Origin: Candidatus Sumerlaeia bacterium
Lineage (GTDB): Bacteria > Sumerlaeota > Sumerlaeia > JADFCW01
DNA: 36,167 nucleotides
NCBI GenBank assembly: GCA_026415575.1
Contig: JAOAGV010000004.1
Location: 49,933 to 86,099, forward strand
Direction: 5' to 3'
Position numbers and translations under genes: made by a program. Positions within the stretch are counted from its first letter, which is position 1. Each line of letters opens with the position of its first letter. Below are positions 24,096 to 32,079 of the stretch, in pieces. The notes under the pieces are model-generated. The model was not told the origin of the DNA and made no database searches. It saw only the letters and a list, made by a program, of their open reading frames with translations.

Positions 24096-24770
24096 ATGAG
24101 TGAACAAGTAACAAATAATCAATCATCTATACATAAATCCATACATACGGTGTGTGCCAATAAGATGGCCAACGGGGAGTCCGAATCACCCGCGCCGGCA
24201 CCTGTTGTCCGTCAGCGCATCGTGCAGGAGGCCACTCGCCTTTTTGCCCTCAAGGGCTACAACGGTGTCTCGGTTCGCGAGATTGTCGAAGCGGCCGGCA
24301 TCACGCGCCCCACTCTCTATTATTATTTCGCCAGCAAGGAGCAACTTTTCGAGCACATTATCACCGACACGCTGGCGGAGTTTCGGCGCCAGCTCGAGCA
24401 GGCCGTCCGCCGGCAGGCTCCGATGCGCGACCGGTTGATTCAAATCTGCCGTGTGCATCTGGATTTTGCGCGCTGCAACACCGACCACTGCCATTTGGTC
24501 CATAGGGTGCTGTTCGCCAACGAAAGCACGCTGGTGAATTTCGACTTGAATGAGTATTTCCACCATAACATGCGCATGATCGCCGACGTGCTGGCCGAGG
24601 GGATAACTTCGGGCGATATTCGCGCCGGCGACCCGTGGCTGATGGCAATGATGTTCGGCGGGGTCATCCACATGTTCATCATGGCGATGGTGCGCAACCC
24701 GTCGGTGGTTCCGCAGGAAGGTTTGGCCGAGATGGTGGTGGACAACTTGCTGCACGGGTTTGGCGGTTAG
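24096..24770 (+). CDS. TetR/AcrR-family transcriptional repressor of the adjacent efflux pump
   Basis: 224 residues. The ATG at 24096 lacks a strong ribosome site (GGGAT 7 nt upstream); an internal ATG at 24165 (MANGES) is an alternative that keeps the whole DNA-binding domain. Residues about 38-87 are the TetR_N domain (RIVQEATRLFALKGYNGVSV, REIVEAAGITRPTLYYYFASKEQLF), with the recognition helix at about 70-78. Residues 90-224 are the ligand and dimer domain, with a hydrophobic stretch (MMFGGVIHMFIMAM) near the end. It lies 52 bp upstream of the adaptor gene and has a palindromic operator over its promoter, so autoregulation and control of the pump are likely. The inducer is unknown. Confidence 0.85.
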   Translation: MSEQVTNNQSSIHKSIHTVCANKMANGESESPAPAPVVRQRIVQEATRLFALKGYNGVSVREIVEAAGITRPTLYYYFASKEQLFEHIITDTLAEFRRQLEQAVRRQAPMRDRLIQICRVHLDFARCNTDHCHLVHRVLFANESTLVNFDLNEYFHHNMRMIADVLAEGITSGDIRAGDPWLMAMMFGGVIHMFIMAMVRNPSVVPQEGLAEMVVDNLLHGFGG

Positions 24771-24822
24771 CGCCTCCGCGAAAAACTCCCTTAATGGGTT
24801 CAAATAACGAGGATATTTTAGC

Positions 24823-25920
24823 ATGAAAAAAGCCATTAACACCTTCATCATTCTGTGCGGCGTGGCCTTGGTGGGCTACGTCATCGTTCTGGCCTCGGCC
24901 AAGAACAGTAGCAACAGCACGGCGCCGCGACCGACGCCCGCCGTCGCCAACAACGACACCGCCGGACAGGTTGTGCGGGTCAAAGTCGCCGTGATGAAAG
25001 CCGCACCCATGAACGAATACTTGCTGCTTCCCGGAACGGTCGAGGCATGGGAGGACGTGGACCTGAGCGCAAAGGTCGGCGGCAATGTCGAGTGGGTCGG
25101 GCCAAAGGAAGGCGACCGTATCACGTCGGGCGAGGTAATCCTGCGGCTGGACACGGCCCAGCGTCAGGCGCTCCTGAAGCAGGCCGAAGCTACTCTGGCG
25201 CAGGCTGAAAAGCAATACGAACGAATCAGCAAACTGGTTGGCGAAGGGGTCGGGACGCGGGCGGAGTTGGATAATGTGGTGGCCGCGCGCGATGTGGCCC
25301 GCGCCAACGTCGAGGTGGCCCGCGTGGCTCTCAACGATGCCGTTATTCGCTCGCCCTTGGACGGCGTGATTGACCGCATCTATGTGGACCGCGGCGAACA
25401 TCTCGATCCGGGCCGGCCGGTGGCCAAAATTGTGCAGACCGATCGCGTCAAGGTCGTGGTGAACGTGCCCGAAAAGGATGTCTGCTTCTGTCAGGAAGGG
25501 CAGATGGCAGGGGTCTTCCTTGGCGAACTGCGCCAAGACTTGATGATCCCGGGAAAAATCTTCTATGTGGCCTTGACGGGCGATCCAATCAACCGGACGT
25601 ATCCGATGCGGATCGAAATCCCGAACAAGGACCGAAAGTTACGGCCGGGCATGATCGTGCGGGTAGGCCTGATCCGGCGCCGTGTTGAGAACGCGCTGGC
25701 CGTTCCTCTGTATGCGGTCGTGGACCGCGGCGACCGCAAGGTGGTGTTCATCGAGAAGGACGGCCGCGCCGTCCAACGCGAGGTCTCGCTCGGCATTCTC
25801 GAAGGCGATCGCATTCAAGTGACGCAAGGGCTGCAGGAGGGTGATCGCCTGATCGTGGTCGGGCAGCGGGACTTGGTGGACGGAGCGGCAGTCGAGGTTG
25901 AGGAAGTCATCGAGAGATAG
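24823..25920 (+). CDS. RND periplasmic adaptor (membrane fusion) subunit
   Basis: 365 residues; the ATG at 24823 has GAGGA (24809-24813) at 9-nt spacing. A single N-terminal hydrophobic helix (about 7-26) anchors it in the inner membrane; no lipobox is clear. The order is typical of AcrA/MexA-like adaptors: split barrel-sandwich hybrid (about 78-110 and 175-205, with VDLSAKVGGNVEWVGPKEGD and RSPLDGVIDRIYVDRGE), alpha-hairpin coiled coil (111-172), beta-barrel (about 205-285) and the membrane-proximal domain to the end (GLQEGDRLIVVG). It is read with TetR as one unit and works with the permease downstream. A 229-bp gap, longer than usual for an adaptor-permease pair, separates them. Confidence 0.9.
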   Translation: MKKAINTFIILCGVALVGYVIVLASAKNSSNSTAPRPTPAVANNDTAGQVVRVKVAVMKAAPMNEYLLLPGTVEAWEDVDLSAKVGGNVEWVGPKEGDRITSGEVILRLDTAQRQALLKQAEATLAQAEKQYERISKLVGEGVGTRAELDNVVAARDVARANVEVARVALNDAVIRSPLDGVIDRIYVDRGEHLDPGRPVAKIVQTDRVKVVVNVPEKDVCFCQEGQMAGVFLGELRQDLMIPGKIFYVALTGDPINRTYPMRIEIPNKDRKLRPGMIVRVGLIRRRVENALAVPLYAVVDRGDRKVVFIEKDGRAVQREVSLGILEGDRIQVTQGLQEGDRLIVVGQRDLVDGAAVEVEEVIER

Positions 25921-25939
25921 CCATAGACAGGAGCAAAAT

Positions 25940-26056
25940 ATGCACCGCGCGAAAAAGCGGAAGACAGGTGATGAATCTATTTCCGCCCGACATGTGCGGT
26001 TTGAGGTTTTTCTTCGAGTTTCTTTTGTAAATCATTTTAATTTGGTGGCTAAATAG
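25940..26056 (+). CDS. Possible 38-residue basic small protein between adaptor and permease
   Basis: ATG at 25940 with AGGAG (25929-25933) at 6-nt spacing opens a 38-codon frame, starting MHRAKKRKTGDES and ending FNLVAK. It begins 20 nt after the adaptor stop. The sequence is basic and I recognise no family. The low GC and absence of codon bias make it less like its neighbours. It may be a true small partner of the pump, or the remnant of an earlier start region for the permease gene. Confidence 0.35.
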   Translation: MHRAKKRKTGDESISARHVRFEVFLRVSFVNHFNLVAK

Positions 26057-26149
26057 GACAATCCAAGAACGGTTGGCAAGGTCCCGACAGGACGCCGGCA
26101 AGAAGTCGGGGTTCTGCCAACGTGGGAGAGCGGTCGAGGCGTTTTCTGC

Positions 26150-29100
26150 ATGAAACTGATCACTCTGGCAATCCGGCAAGGCACAACGGTTCTTGTCTTT
26201 ATGACCCTGATGGCATTGGTTGGGATCAATGCCTATCGAACGATGCCGCGCGAGGCGGCCCCCGACATCACCATTCCTTACATCACCGTCACCACCCGCT
26301 ATGAAGGCGTCTCGCCCAGCGACATCGAGTCGCTGGTCACCCGCCCCATCGAGCGCAAGCTGAAAGGCCTGAGCAAGGTCAAAGAAATGCGCTCAATGTC
26401 GGCCGAGGGCATTTCGACCATCATGGTCGAGTTCGACATCAGCGAGAACCTCGACACCGCTCTGCAGCGGGTCAAGGACAAGGTGGACATGGCCAAGGCC
26501 GACCTTCCGGCCGATGCCGACGATCCCGTGGTCGCGGAGATTAACATCTCGGAACTTCCCATTATGTTTGTCTCAATCTCCGGAGACGTGGGTTTGGTCA
26601 AATTGAAACAAATCGCCGATGACCTCGAGGATAAGATAGACCCGCTGCCGGGCGTATTGGATGCCTCGGTGGTCGGCGGTCTCGAACGCGAAATCCACGT
26701 CGAATTCGACCCCGACCGTCTGGCTGCCTACCAACTGAGCGCAACGGAACTGATTCAGTCGGTGCGGGCCAGCAACCTGAACATGCCGGGCGGCAGTCTG
26801 AAAATCGGCGAGGCCAAATACACCCTCAAAGTGCCGGCGGAGTTTGCCAATCCGGCGGAAATCAACAACATCGTCCTCGCCGTCCGAAATGGCAAGCCGA
26901 TCTATCTGACCGATATTTGCACCATCGAGGATGGCTACAAGGACCGCGAGTCCTATGCGCGCATAGACGGCAAGGAGTGCGTGACGCTGGTAGTGGTGAA
27001 ACGGTCGGGCGAAAACTTGCTGCGTTTGGCCGACATGGTGAAAGACGTGCTGCGCACGCATGTCTTTCCGCCGGGCGTCAAGGTCGCCATCACGGCCGAT
27101 GCGTCGAAGATGGTGCGCAACATGGTGGCCGACCTCGAAAACAACATGCTGTCGGCGCTGGTGCTGGTGGTCGGCGTCATTGTGGTGGCGCTGAATTTCC
27201 GCAGCGCGTTGTTCGTGGCCACGGCCATTCCGTTCTCGATTTTCATTGCGCTCGCCATCCTCAATCTGTTCGGCGTCACGCTGAATATGATCGTGTTGTT
27301 CAGTCTGGTGCTGGTGCTGGGCATGCTGGTGGACTGCGCGATTGTTGTGGTGGAGAACGTATATCGGCACTACTCGATGGGGAAGACGCGAATACAGGCG
27401 GCGCACGACGGCGCGAGCGAAATGGCCGGACCGGTCATCGGTTCGACGCTGACGACGGTCGGCGCGTTCACGCCGTTGCTGTTCTGGCCGGATGTCATCG
27501 GCAAATTTATGAGTTATCTTCCGATGACCGTGATTATCGCGCTGATGGCCTCGATGTTCATCGCGTTGGTCTTCAACCCGGTGCTGTGCGGACGGTGGAT
27601 GGGCCAGCCCGGTCCGGGCGAGGAGTCGCTGGAAAGCCGGCTGCGGCGGAGCCGGGTTCTGCGCGCCTACCGCGTGGTTCTTTCGTGGTCTTTGCGCCAT
27701 CGTTTTGTCGTGATATCTTGCTCCTTTCTGACCTTGTTTTTGACAATTTTTGCCTACGGCAAATGGGGCACGGGCGTGATCTTTTTCCCGGAGACCGATC
27801 CCAACCGCGCGTACATTGACCTTAAAGCTCCCGAGGGCACCCGGCTGGAGGTTACCGACCGCCTCGTGCGTCCCATCGAGAAAATGCTTACGGAGTATCG
27901 CGACATCGAGCATTTCACGACCAACGTCGGGCCGCACGGCACCGGAAGCAATCCCTTTGAAGGCGGCGGCGGAAGCGAACCGAACCAGGCGCGAATCGTC
28001 ATAGATTTTGTGGACGCCGAGTATCGGACATCGTCTTCGGCGCACATCGTGACGGAAATCCGCGAGCGTCTGAGAAATTTCGTCGGCGCCGAAATCAAGG
28101 TCGAAAAAGAACAACACGGCCCGCCCACCGGCGCGCCGGTGAACATCGAAATCTCCGGCGACGACTACGATGTTCTGGCCGGGCTGGCCGCCCAGATTCA
28201 GGAAAAAATCCGCAACGTGGATGCCCTCGTGGACCTGCGCGACGACTATGTGGTCGGCCGGCCCGAAATCAAGGTGCTCATTGATCGCGAGCGCGCCGCC
28301 CTGTTCAATCTCACCGCCGCCGAAATCGCCTACATGGTGCGCACGGCCATGAGCGGCAGCAAGGTCGGCGTCTATCGCGAGGGCGAAGACGAATACGACA
28401 TCATTGTCCGCCTGCCCGAACGGTTGCGCCGGCTCGATCCGGAGACCTCGCCTACGGCCGCCATGGCCAATCCGATTGCCATGCTCGAACGGCTGCGCAT
28501 TTCCGACCGCATGGGCAATCAAATCCCGCTGACGTCCGTCGCCGACATTCGCACCACGAGCGGCCTCAGCACCATCCGGCGCATAGACCAAAAACGCACG
28601 GTTACCGTAACGGCCAACGTCGTGCAGCGGCGCGGCCGCACCAACGAGCATGTGCGGCAGGATGTCAGCCGGATTCTGTCCACACTCCAACTGCCTGCCG
28701 GCTACTCGGTGACGCTGACCGGCGAGCAAAAGGAGCAGCAAAAGGCCAGCCAGTTTCTCTCCAAGGCCTTCATCGTCGCCCTGTTCCTGATTGCCATGGT
28801 CATAGTGGCCGAGTTCAACTCGCTGATGCAGACCCTGATTATTATGACCTCGGTTATTCTGTCGCTCATCGGCGTGTTGTGGGGATTGATCATAACGCAG
28901 CATCCCTTCTCGGTTATCATGACAGGACTGGGGGTGATCAGTCTGGCCGGCGTGGTGGTCAACAACGCGATTGTGATGCTGGACTACACGCAGTTGCTGC
29001 GTTCATGGGGGCGGAGCAAAAACGAGGCGCTGGTGGAAGCAGGGCTGACGCGCTTCCGGCCCGTGATGCTGACGGCAGTGACCGCCTCGCTCGGACTGTT

Positions 29101-29311
29101 TCCGACGGCCGTGGGTGTCGCCTATGATTTCCTGAACCTGCGTTGGTCGGTCGGTACGGAAAGCAGCCAATGGTGGGCGCCGATGGCCACGGCGGTCGTG
29201 TTCGGCCTTCTGGTGGCAACGGTCCTGACACTGGTGGTGGTGCCGACGACCTACTCGGTTGTCGAGAGCGCGCTCGAAAGATTAAAGCGCCTGTTTCGCC
29301 GCGCAACGTAA
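26150..29311 (+). CDS. RND-family efflux permease (AcrB/SwrC-like, non-HAE1)
   Basis: 1053 residues, the full length of the family. The ATG at 26150 has GAGG about 10 nt upstream. It shows 12 expected membrane helices with the two large periplasmic loops after helices 1 and 7; the start MKLITLAIRQGTTVLVFMTLM is helix 1. In helix 4, GMLVDCAIVVVENVYRHY keeps one of the proton-relay aspartates (Asp395) while the next position is Cys396 rather than Asp. In helix 10, GVVVNNAIVMLDYTQLLR has Asn where AcrB has the relay Lys. This pattern fits the SwrC/HAE2-like branch. The substrate is unknown; export of lipophilic compounds is inferred from the family. No outer-membrane factor gene lies in the window, so a TolC-like partner must be encoded elsewhere. 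Confidence 0.9.
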   Translation: MKLITLAIRQGTTVLVFMTLMALVGINAYRTMPREAAPDITIPYITVTTRYEGVSPSDIESLVTRPIERKLKGLSKVKEMRSMSAEGISTIMVEFDISENLDTALQRVKDKVDMAKADLPADADDPVVAEINISELPIMFVSISGDVGLVKLKQIADDLEDKIDPLPGVLDASVVGGLEREIHVEFDPDRLAAYQLSATELIQSVRASNLNMPGGSLKIGEAKYTLKVPAEFANPAEINNIVLAVRNGKPIYLTDICTIEDGYKDRESYARIDGKECVTLVVVKRSGENLLRLADMVKDVLRTHVFPPGVKVAITADASKMVRNMVADLENNMLSALVLVVGVIVVALNFRSALFVATAIPFSIFIALAILNLFGVTLNMIVLFSLVLVLGMLVDCAIVVVENVYRHYSMGKTRIQAAHDGASEMAGPVIGSTLTTVGAFTPLLFWPDVIGKFMSYLPMTVIIALMASMFIALVFNPVLCGRWMGQPGPGEESLESRLRRSRVLRAYRVVLSWSLRHRFVVISCSFLTLFLTIFAYGKWGTGVIFFPETDPNRAYIDLKAPEGTRLEVTDRLVRPIEKMLTEYRDIEHFTTNVGPHGTGSNPFEGGGGSEPNQARIVIDFVDAEYRTSSSAHIVTEIRERLRNFVGAEIKVEKEQHGPPTGAPVNIEISGDDYDVLAGLAAQIQEKIRNVDALVDLRDDYVVGRPEIKVLIDRERAALFNLTAAEIAYMVRTAMSGSKVGVYREGEDEYDIIVRLPERLRRLDPETSPTAAMANPIAMLERLRISDRMGNQIPLTSVADIRTTSGLSTIRRIDQKRTVTVTANVVQRRGRTNEHVRQDVSRILSTLQLPAGYSVTLTGEQKEQQKASQFLSKAFIVALFLIAMVIVAEFNSLMQTLIIMTSVILSLIGVLWGLIITQHPFSVIMTGLGVISLAGVVVNNAIVMLDYTQLLRSWGRSKNEALVEAGLTRFRPVMLTAVTASLGLFPTAVGVAYDFLNLRWSVGTESSQWWAPMATAVVFGLLVATVLTLVVVPTTYSVVESALERLKRLFRRAT

Positions 29312-29377
29312 ACAGAACGCAACAATTCTTGCCACACCGGCAACCGTACGATCCGCCCAACCGTTGCAATTTCCTCT

Positions 29378-29418
29378 GAAGCTTGACCTGCAAACAACAA
29401 ACTGAAGCTTGAACTTCG
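29378..29418. repeat. Dispersed 41-bp repeat, copy 2
   Basis: GAAGCTTGACC... ending CTTGAACTTCG. It matches the copy at 21441-21481 at 32 of 41 positions, without gaps. It contains two direct copies of CTGAAGCTTGA (29376 and 29402). It lies in the 220-bp gap after the RND permease gene. A weak promoter-like pair (TTGAAC, TATCCC) starts within it. Confidence 0.55.
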
Positions 29419-29531
29419 AGCCGCTTGAACCATATCCCTTGTGCAGCGGCGCGAACTCTTGCGAACCGACGGGGGTTTGATTTGTCACCCATAATCGCCC
29501 CGCATGCCATCCTGTGAAAGGGTGAAAAACC

Positions 29532-32069
29532 ATGAAACCGCGAAAGTGGCTTTTATTCGCAGCGTGTTGGGTGTGTGCTCCAACCGAAGTATTTACTGCG
29601 CAAGTCTGCAATGTGACAGTCGTCTCCGACAGCCGCCCCGATTTTTCCGACCTGCCCAGCTTTATCCGCAGCGTGACGGCGCCTTACAGTTCGACCGACG
29701 AACAATGCAAGGCCATCTGGCGCTGGCTGACCCGCTGCCGCCGCCAGACACCCCACTCCCTTGTGCACGGCGTCCCCGTTCACGACCCCATCATGTTCTT
29801 CAACGATTTTGGCTACGGATTCTGCAGCGACTACGCCGGAATCAACTGCGGCATCTGGCACTCGATGGGGCTGCCGGTGCGGTTCTGGGACATCACGCTC
29901 CACACGGTCAGCGAGTGTTTCTATGACGGCCGCTGGCACATGTTCGACAACTCGATGAGCGCCTATTACACGCTGTGCGACGGCATTACGGTGGCCGGCG
30001 TTGAGGATATCGGCGCACCGGGCGCATGCGAGGCTTCGCACGGCCGCACCGAAAACGGCCATATCGGCTTGGTACACGCGGTCGGTGCGACCAGTCCCTA
30101 CGGCTTTCTGACCGGCGCGGACACCCAGCGCTCGCTTCGCGACGAAGCTCTTAAGTGTTTCAATCCGAAAGGCCTCAAATATCGCAACTACTACAATGGA
30201 TTCGAGCTCGGCCACCGGTATGTGTTGTGCCTGCGCGAAGGGGAAACCTACACCCGATACGCATCGCCGCTTGGCCAGTCGGAGGACTACTATATTCCGT
30301 TGCAGAACGGAAAGAGTCCGCAAAATCTGGGAACGTTCGGCAACGGGCTTTGGGTCTACCGACCCGATCTGGGGCGCCGGGAAACGACCGACGATTTTTT
30401 TGCGGCGAAAAATATTGCTCTTGCCAACGGCACTTTGCGCGCAGACAAAGCTGGAGCGCCCGCCGAAGCGGTTCTTCTGATCAACGGGGCCAACATGATC
30501 ACCAGTTCAACGGTGCGCATGGACGTTGCGCTGCCTGCCGGCGCGGACTCCTGCGCCATAGCCGTTTCCACCAATCTTGGCACCTCGTGGTCGGAGGTGT
30601 GGAAATCCACAGGACCGATGCGCGCGGCGGTGGTAGTCCCGCTTCGCGGCGTCAAAACCTTACATCAATTCCTTGTCAAGATCTCTCTTGCCGGTGCGGC
30701 AGAAATCCGAAATCTCGAAACGCGGACTGTCACGCAGATCAACAAACTGACGCTGCCAATCCTGACCTTGGGCGCCAATACCATTGACGTCCTTTCAGCG
30801 GCAACCACCCAGACCCTCCTGCTGTGGCCGGAAATCCAGAACAACAAATTCAAGGAAAGTTGCTGCACGAGCGAAAACGTGGCCAGCGGGCCCGCCTCCG
30901 ACTGGCATGGCTGCCTTTGGCTCGAAACACCGGGCACCGGTCACCTGACCTATGCCATCGAGGCTCCGGGCGACCTGACGGAGGTGACCTACGGCGGGCG
31001 CTTCTACAACCGTGCCCCGAAGTCTTCGATCGCCCTTGAACACTCAACCAACAATGGCAAAACGTGGGTCAGGACATGGGAACTGACCGAGACAAAAGCG
31101 CCGTGGGACGACATTCATTTCGAGACGGTGCGGCTTGGCAGCGGCGTCCGCCGCGTTCTTGTTCGCTACACGCTTGCTTCGCCGTCGGCCGGACGCTATG
31201 ACGGCTGCTCGATTTATTCCATTCGCATGATCGCCGGCTATCGTCCGCGCTCCGCGCAATTCAAGCCGATCGAAGTCACTTACTGCTGGAGCGAGTGGCA
31301 AGGGGGACAATGGGTCGCGCGGTCGCACACGCAGCAGATTCGCCAGCCGGCCGAACGCTATCGCCTCTACGTCGGCGGCGAGGATTTGCCCCGAACCGAC
31401 TCGATCTGCGTGGCGCTTGCCGGCACAACACCGAATGTGAGGTATGGCTATTCTGACGGCGCGGCCGGGCAGTTGCCGCCCCTTGCTCGCAAGCGCTACC
31501 GCTGGGGCCGGAACCTCGCCCTCGGCTGCAAATACTCGTTCAGCAAGCCATCGGACAACAACTGGGGCGGCGGTGATCCTGACATGACCAAACTGACCGA
31601 CGAATCGGTCGCCTCGACTTATGGCATGGGCACCACGTATCGCGAGGGACCGATCTGGGGACAGGACAAAAACCCGGTGATTACGCTCGACCTGGCAACG
31701 GCGCAGACCGTCGCCGCCGTGCGAATCCACGCGACGGGCTATCCGTGCGATTTCTACAACGGCCCGTTCTGCACCATTGAAGTTTTGACATCGGCGGACG
31801 GAAACGAGTGGACCTCGCAAGGAAAACTGGAAACCCGGATGCGCTACAAAGACGTGGACGGCGATTTCATTATGCCCGAAAACGGCAAATTCCAGTCTTG
31901 GGTGTTTCCGCTGATTTTCCCGCATCCGGTCGCCGCCCGTTACATCCAATACAAGATCGCCAATCCCAAAATGGTGTTCAATTGCAGCGAGATTATGGCC
32001 TACGACTCGGTGAAAGTGGAAGAATGGAATGAGCCGCTGGCCATGCCGCTCGATGACAAACTAAAGTGA
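29532..32069 (+). CDS. Secreted transglutaminase-like protein with discoidin-like C-terminal domain
   Basis: 845 residues; the ATG at 29532 has GAAAGGG (29516-29522) upstream. A signal peptide spans 1-23. Residues about 45-150 carry the transglutaminase-like fold: helix DEQCKAIWRWLTRC, then Cys98 in GYGFCSDYAG at the start of the core helix, His124 in DITLHTVSE and Asp139 in WHMFDNS, the expected Cys-His-Asp triad. From 150 to about 650 the protein is beta-rich without a clear family. Residues about 660-800 resemble a discoidin/F5-8C or CBM32 sugar-binding domain (NLALGCKYSFS, NPVITLDLATAQTVAAVRIHA, EVLTSADGNEW). It is followed 10 nt later by a DUF5060/DUF4038 glycosidase, so it probably works on the same glycan or glycoprotein. 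Confidence 0.75.
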   Translation: MKPRKWLLFAACWVCAPTEVFTAQVCNVTVVSDSRPDFSDLPSFIRSVTAPYSSTDEQCKAIWRWLTRCRRQTPHSLVHGVPVHDPIMFFNDFGYGFCSDYAGINCGIWHSMGLPVRFWDITLHTVSECFYDGRWHMFDNSMSAYYTLCDGITVAGVEDIGAPGACEASHGRTENGHIGLVHAVGATSPYGFLTGADTQRSLRDEALKCFNPKGLKYRNYYNGFELGHRYVLCLREGETYTRYASPLGQSEDYYIPLQNGKSPQNLGTFGNGLWVYRPDLGRRETTDDFFAAKNIALANGTLRADKAGAPAEAVLLINGANMITSSTVRMDVALPAGADSCAIAVSTNLGTSWSEVWKSTGPMRAAVVVPLRGVKTLHQFLVKISLAGAAEIRNLETRTVTQINKLTLPILTLGANTIDVLSAATTQTLLLWPEIQNNKFKESCCTSENVASGPASDWHGCLWLETPGTGHLTYAIEAPGDLTEVTYGGRFYNRAPKSSIALEHSTNNGKTWVRTWELTETKAPWDDIHFETVRLGSGVRRVLVRYTLASPSAGRYDGCSIYSIRMIAGYRPRSAQFKPIEVTYCWSEWQGGQWVARSHTQQIRQPAERYRLYVGGEDLPRTDSICVALAGTTPNVRYGYSDGAAGQLPPLARKRYRWGRNLALGCKYSFSKPSDNNWGGGDPDMTKLTDESVASTYGMGTTYREGPIWGQDKNPVITLDLATAQTVAAVRIHATGYPCDFYNGPFCTIEVLTSADGNEWTSQGKLETRMRYKDVDGDFIMPENGKFQSWVFPLIFPHPVAARYIQYKIANPKMVFNCSEIMAYDSVKVEEWNEPLAMPLDDKLK

Positions 32070-32073
32070 GGAG
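32068..32073 (+). promoter_or_regulatory. Ribosome binding site that favours the GTG start at 32080
   Basis: GAGGAG overlaps the stop of the upstream gene (TGA 32067-32069). It touches the ATG at 32074, leaving no spacing, but sits 6 nt before the in-frame GTG at 32080, so the GTG is the likelier start. Confidence 0.6.
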
Positions 32074-32079
32074 ATGGCC

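Noticed and set aside
26573-28903. 776-codon open frame on the minus strand across the RND permease gene
   Set aside because: It is rich in Arg, His and Gln with no family-like motifs and mirrors the codon bias of the permease on the other strand.
24096-29311. Whether the efflux locus is a mobile-element cargo
   Set aside because: No transposase, integrase, terminal repeats or att site flank it; only the palindromes upstream, which are not terminal repeats.
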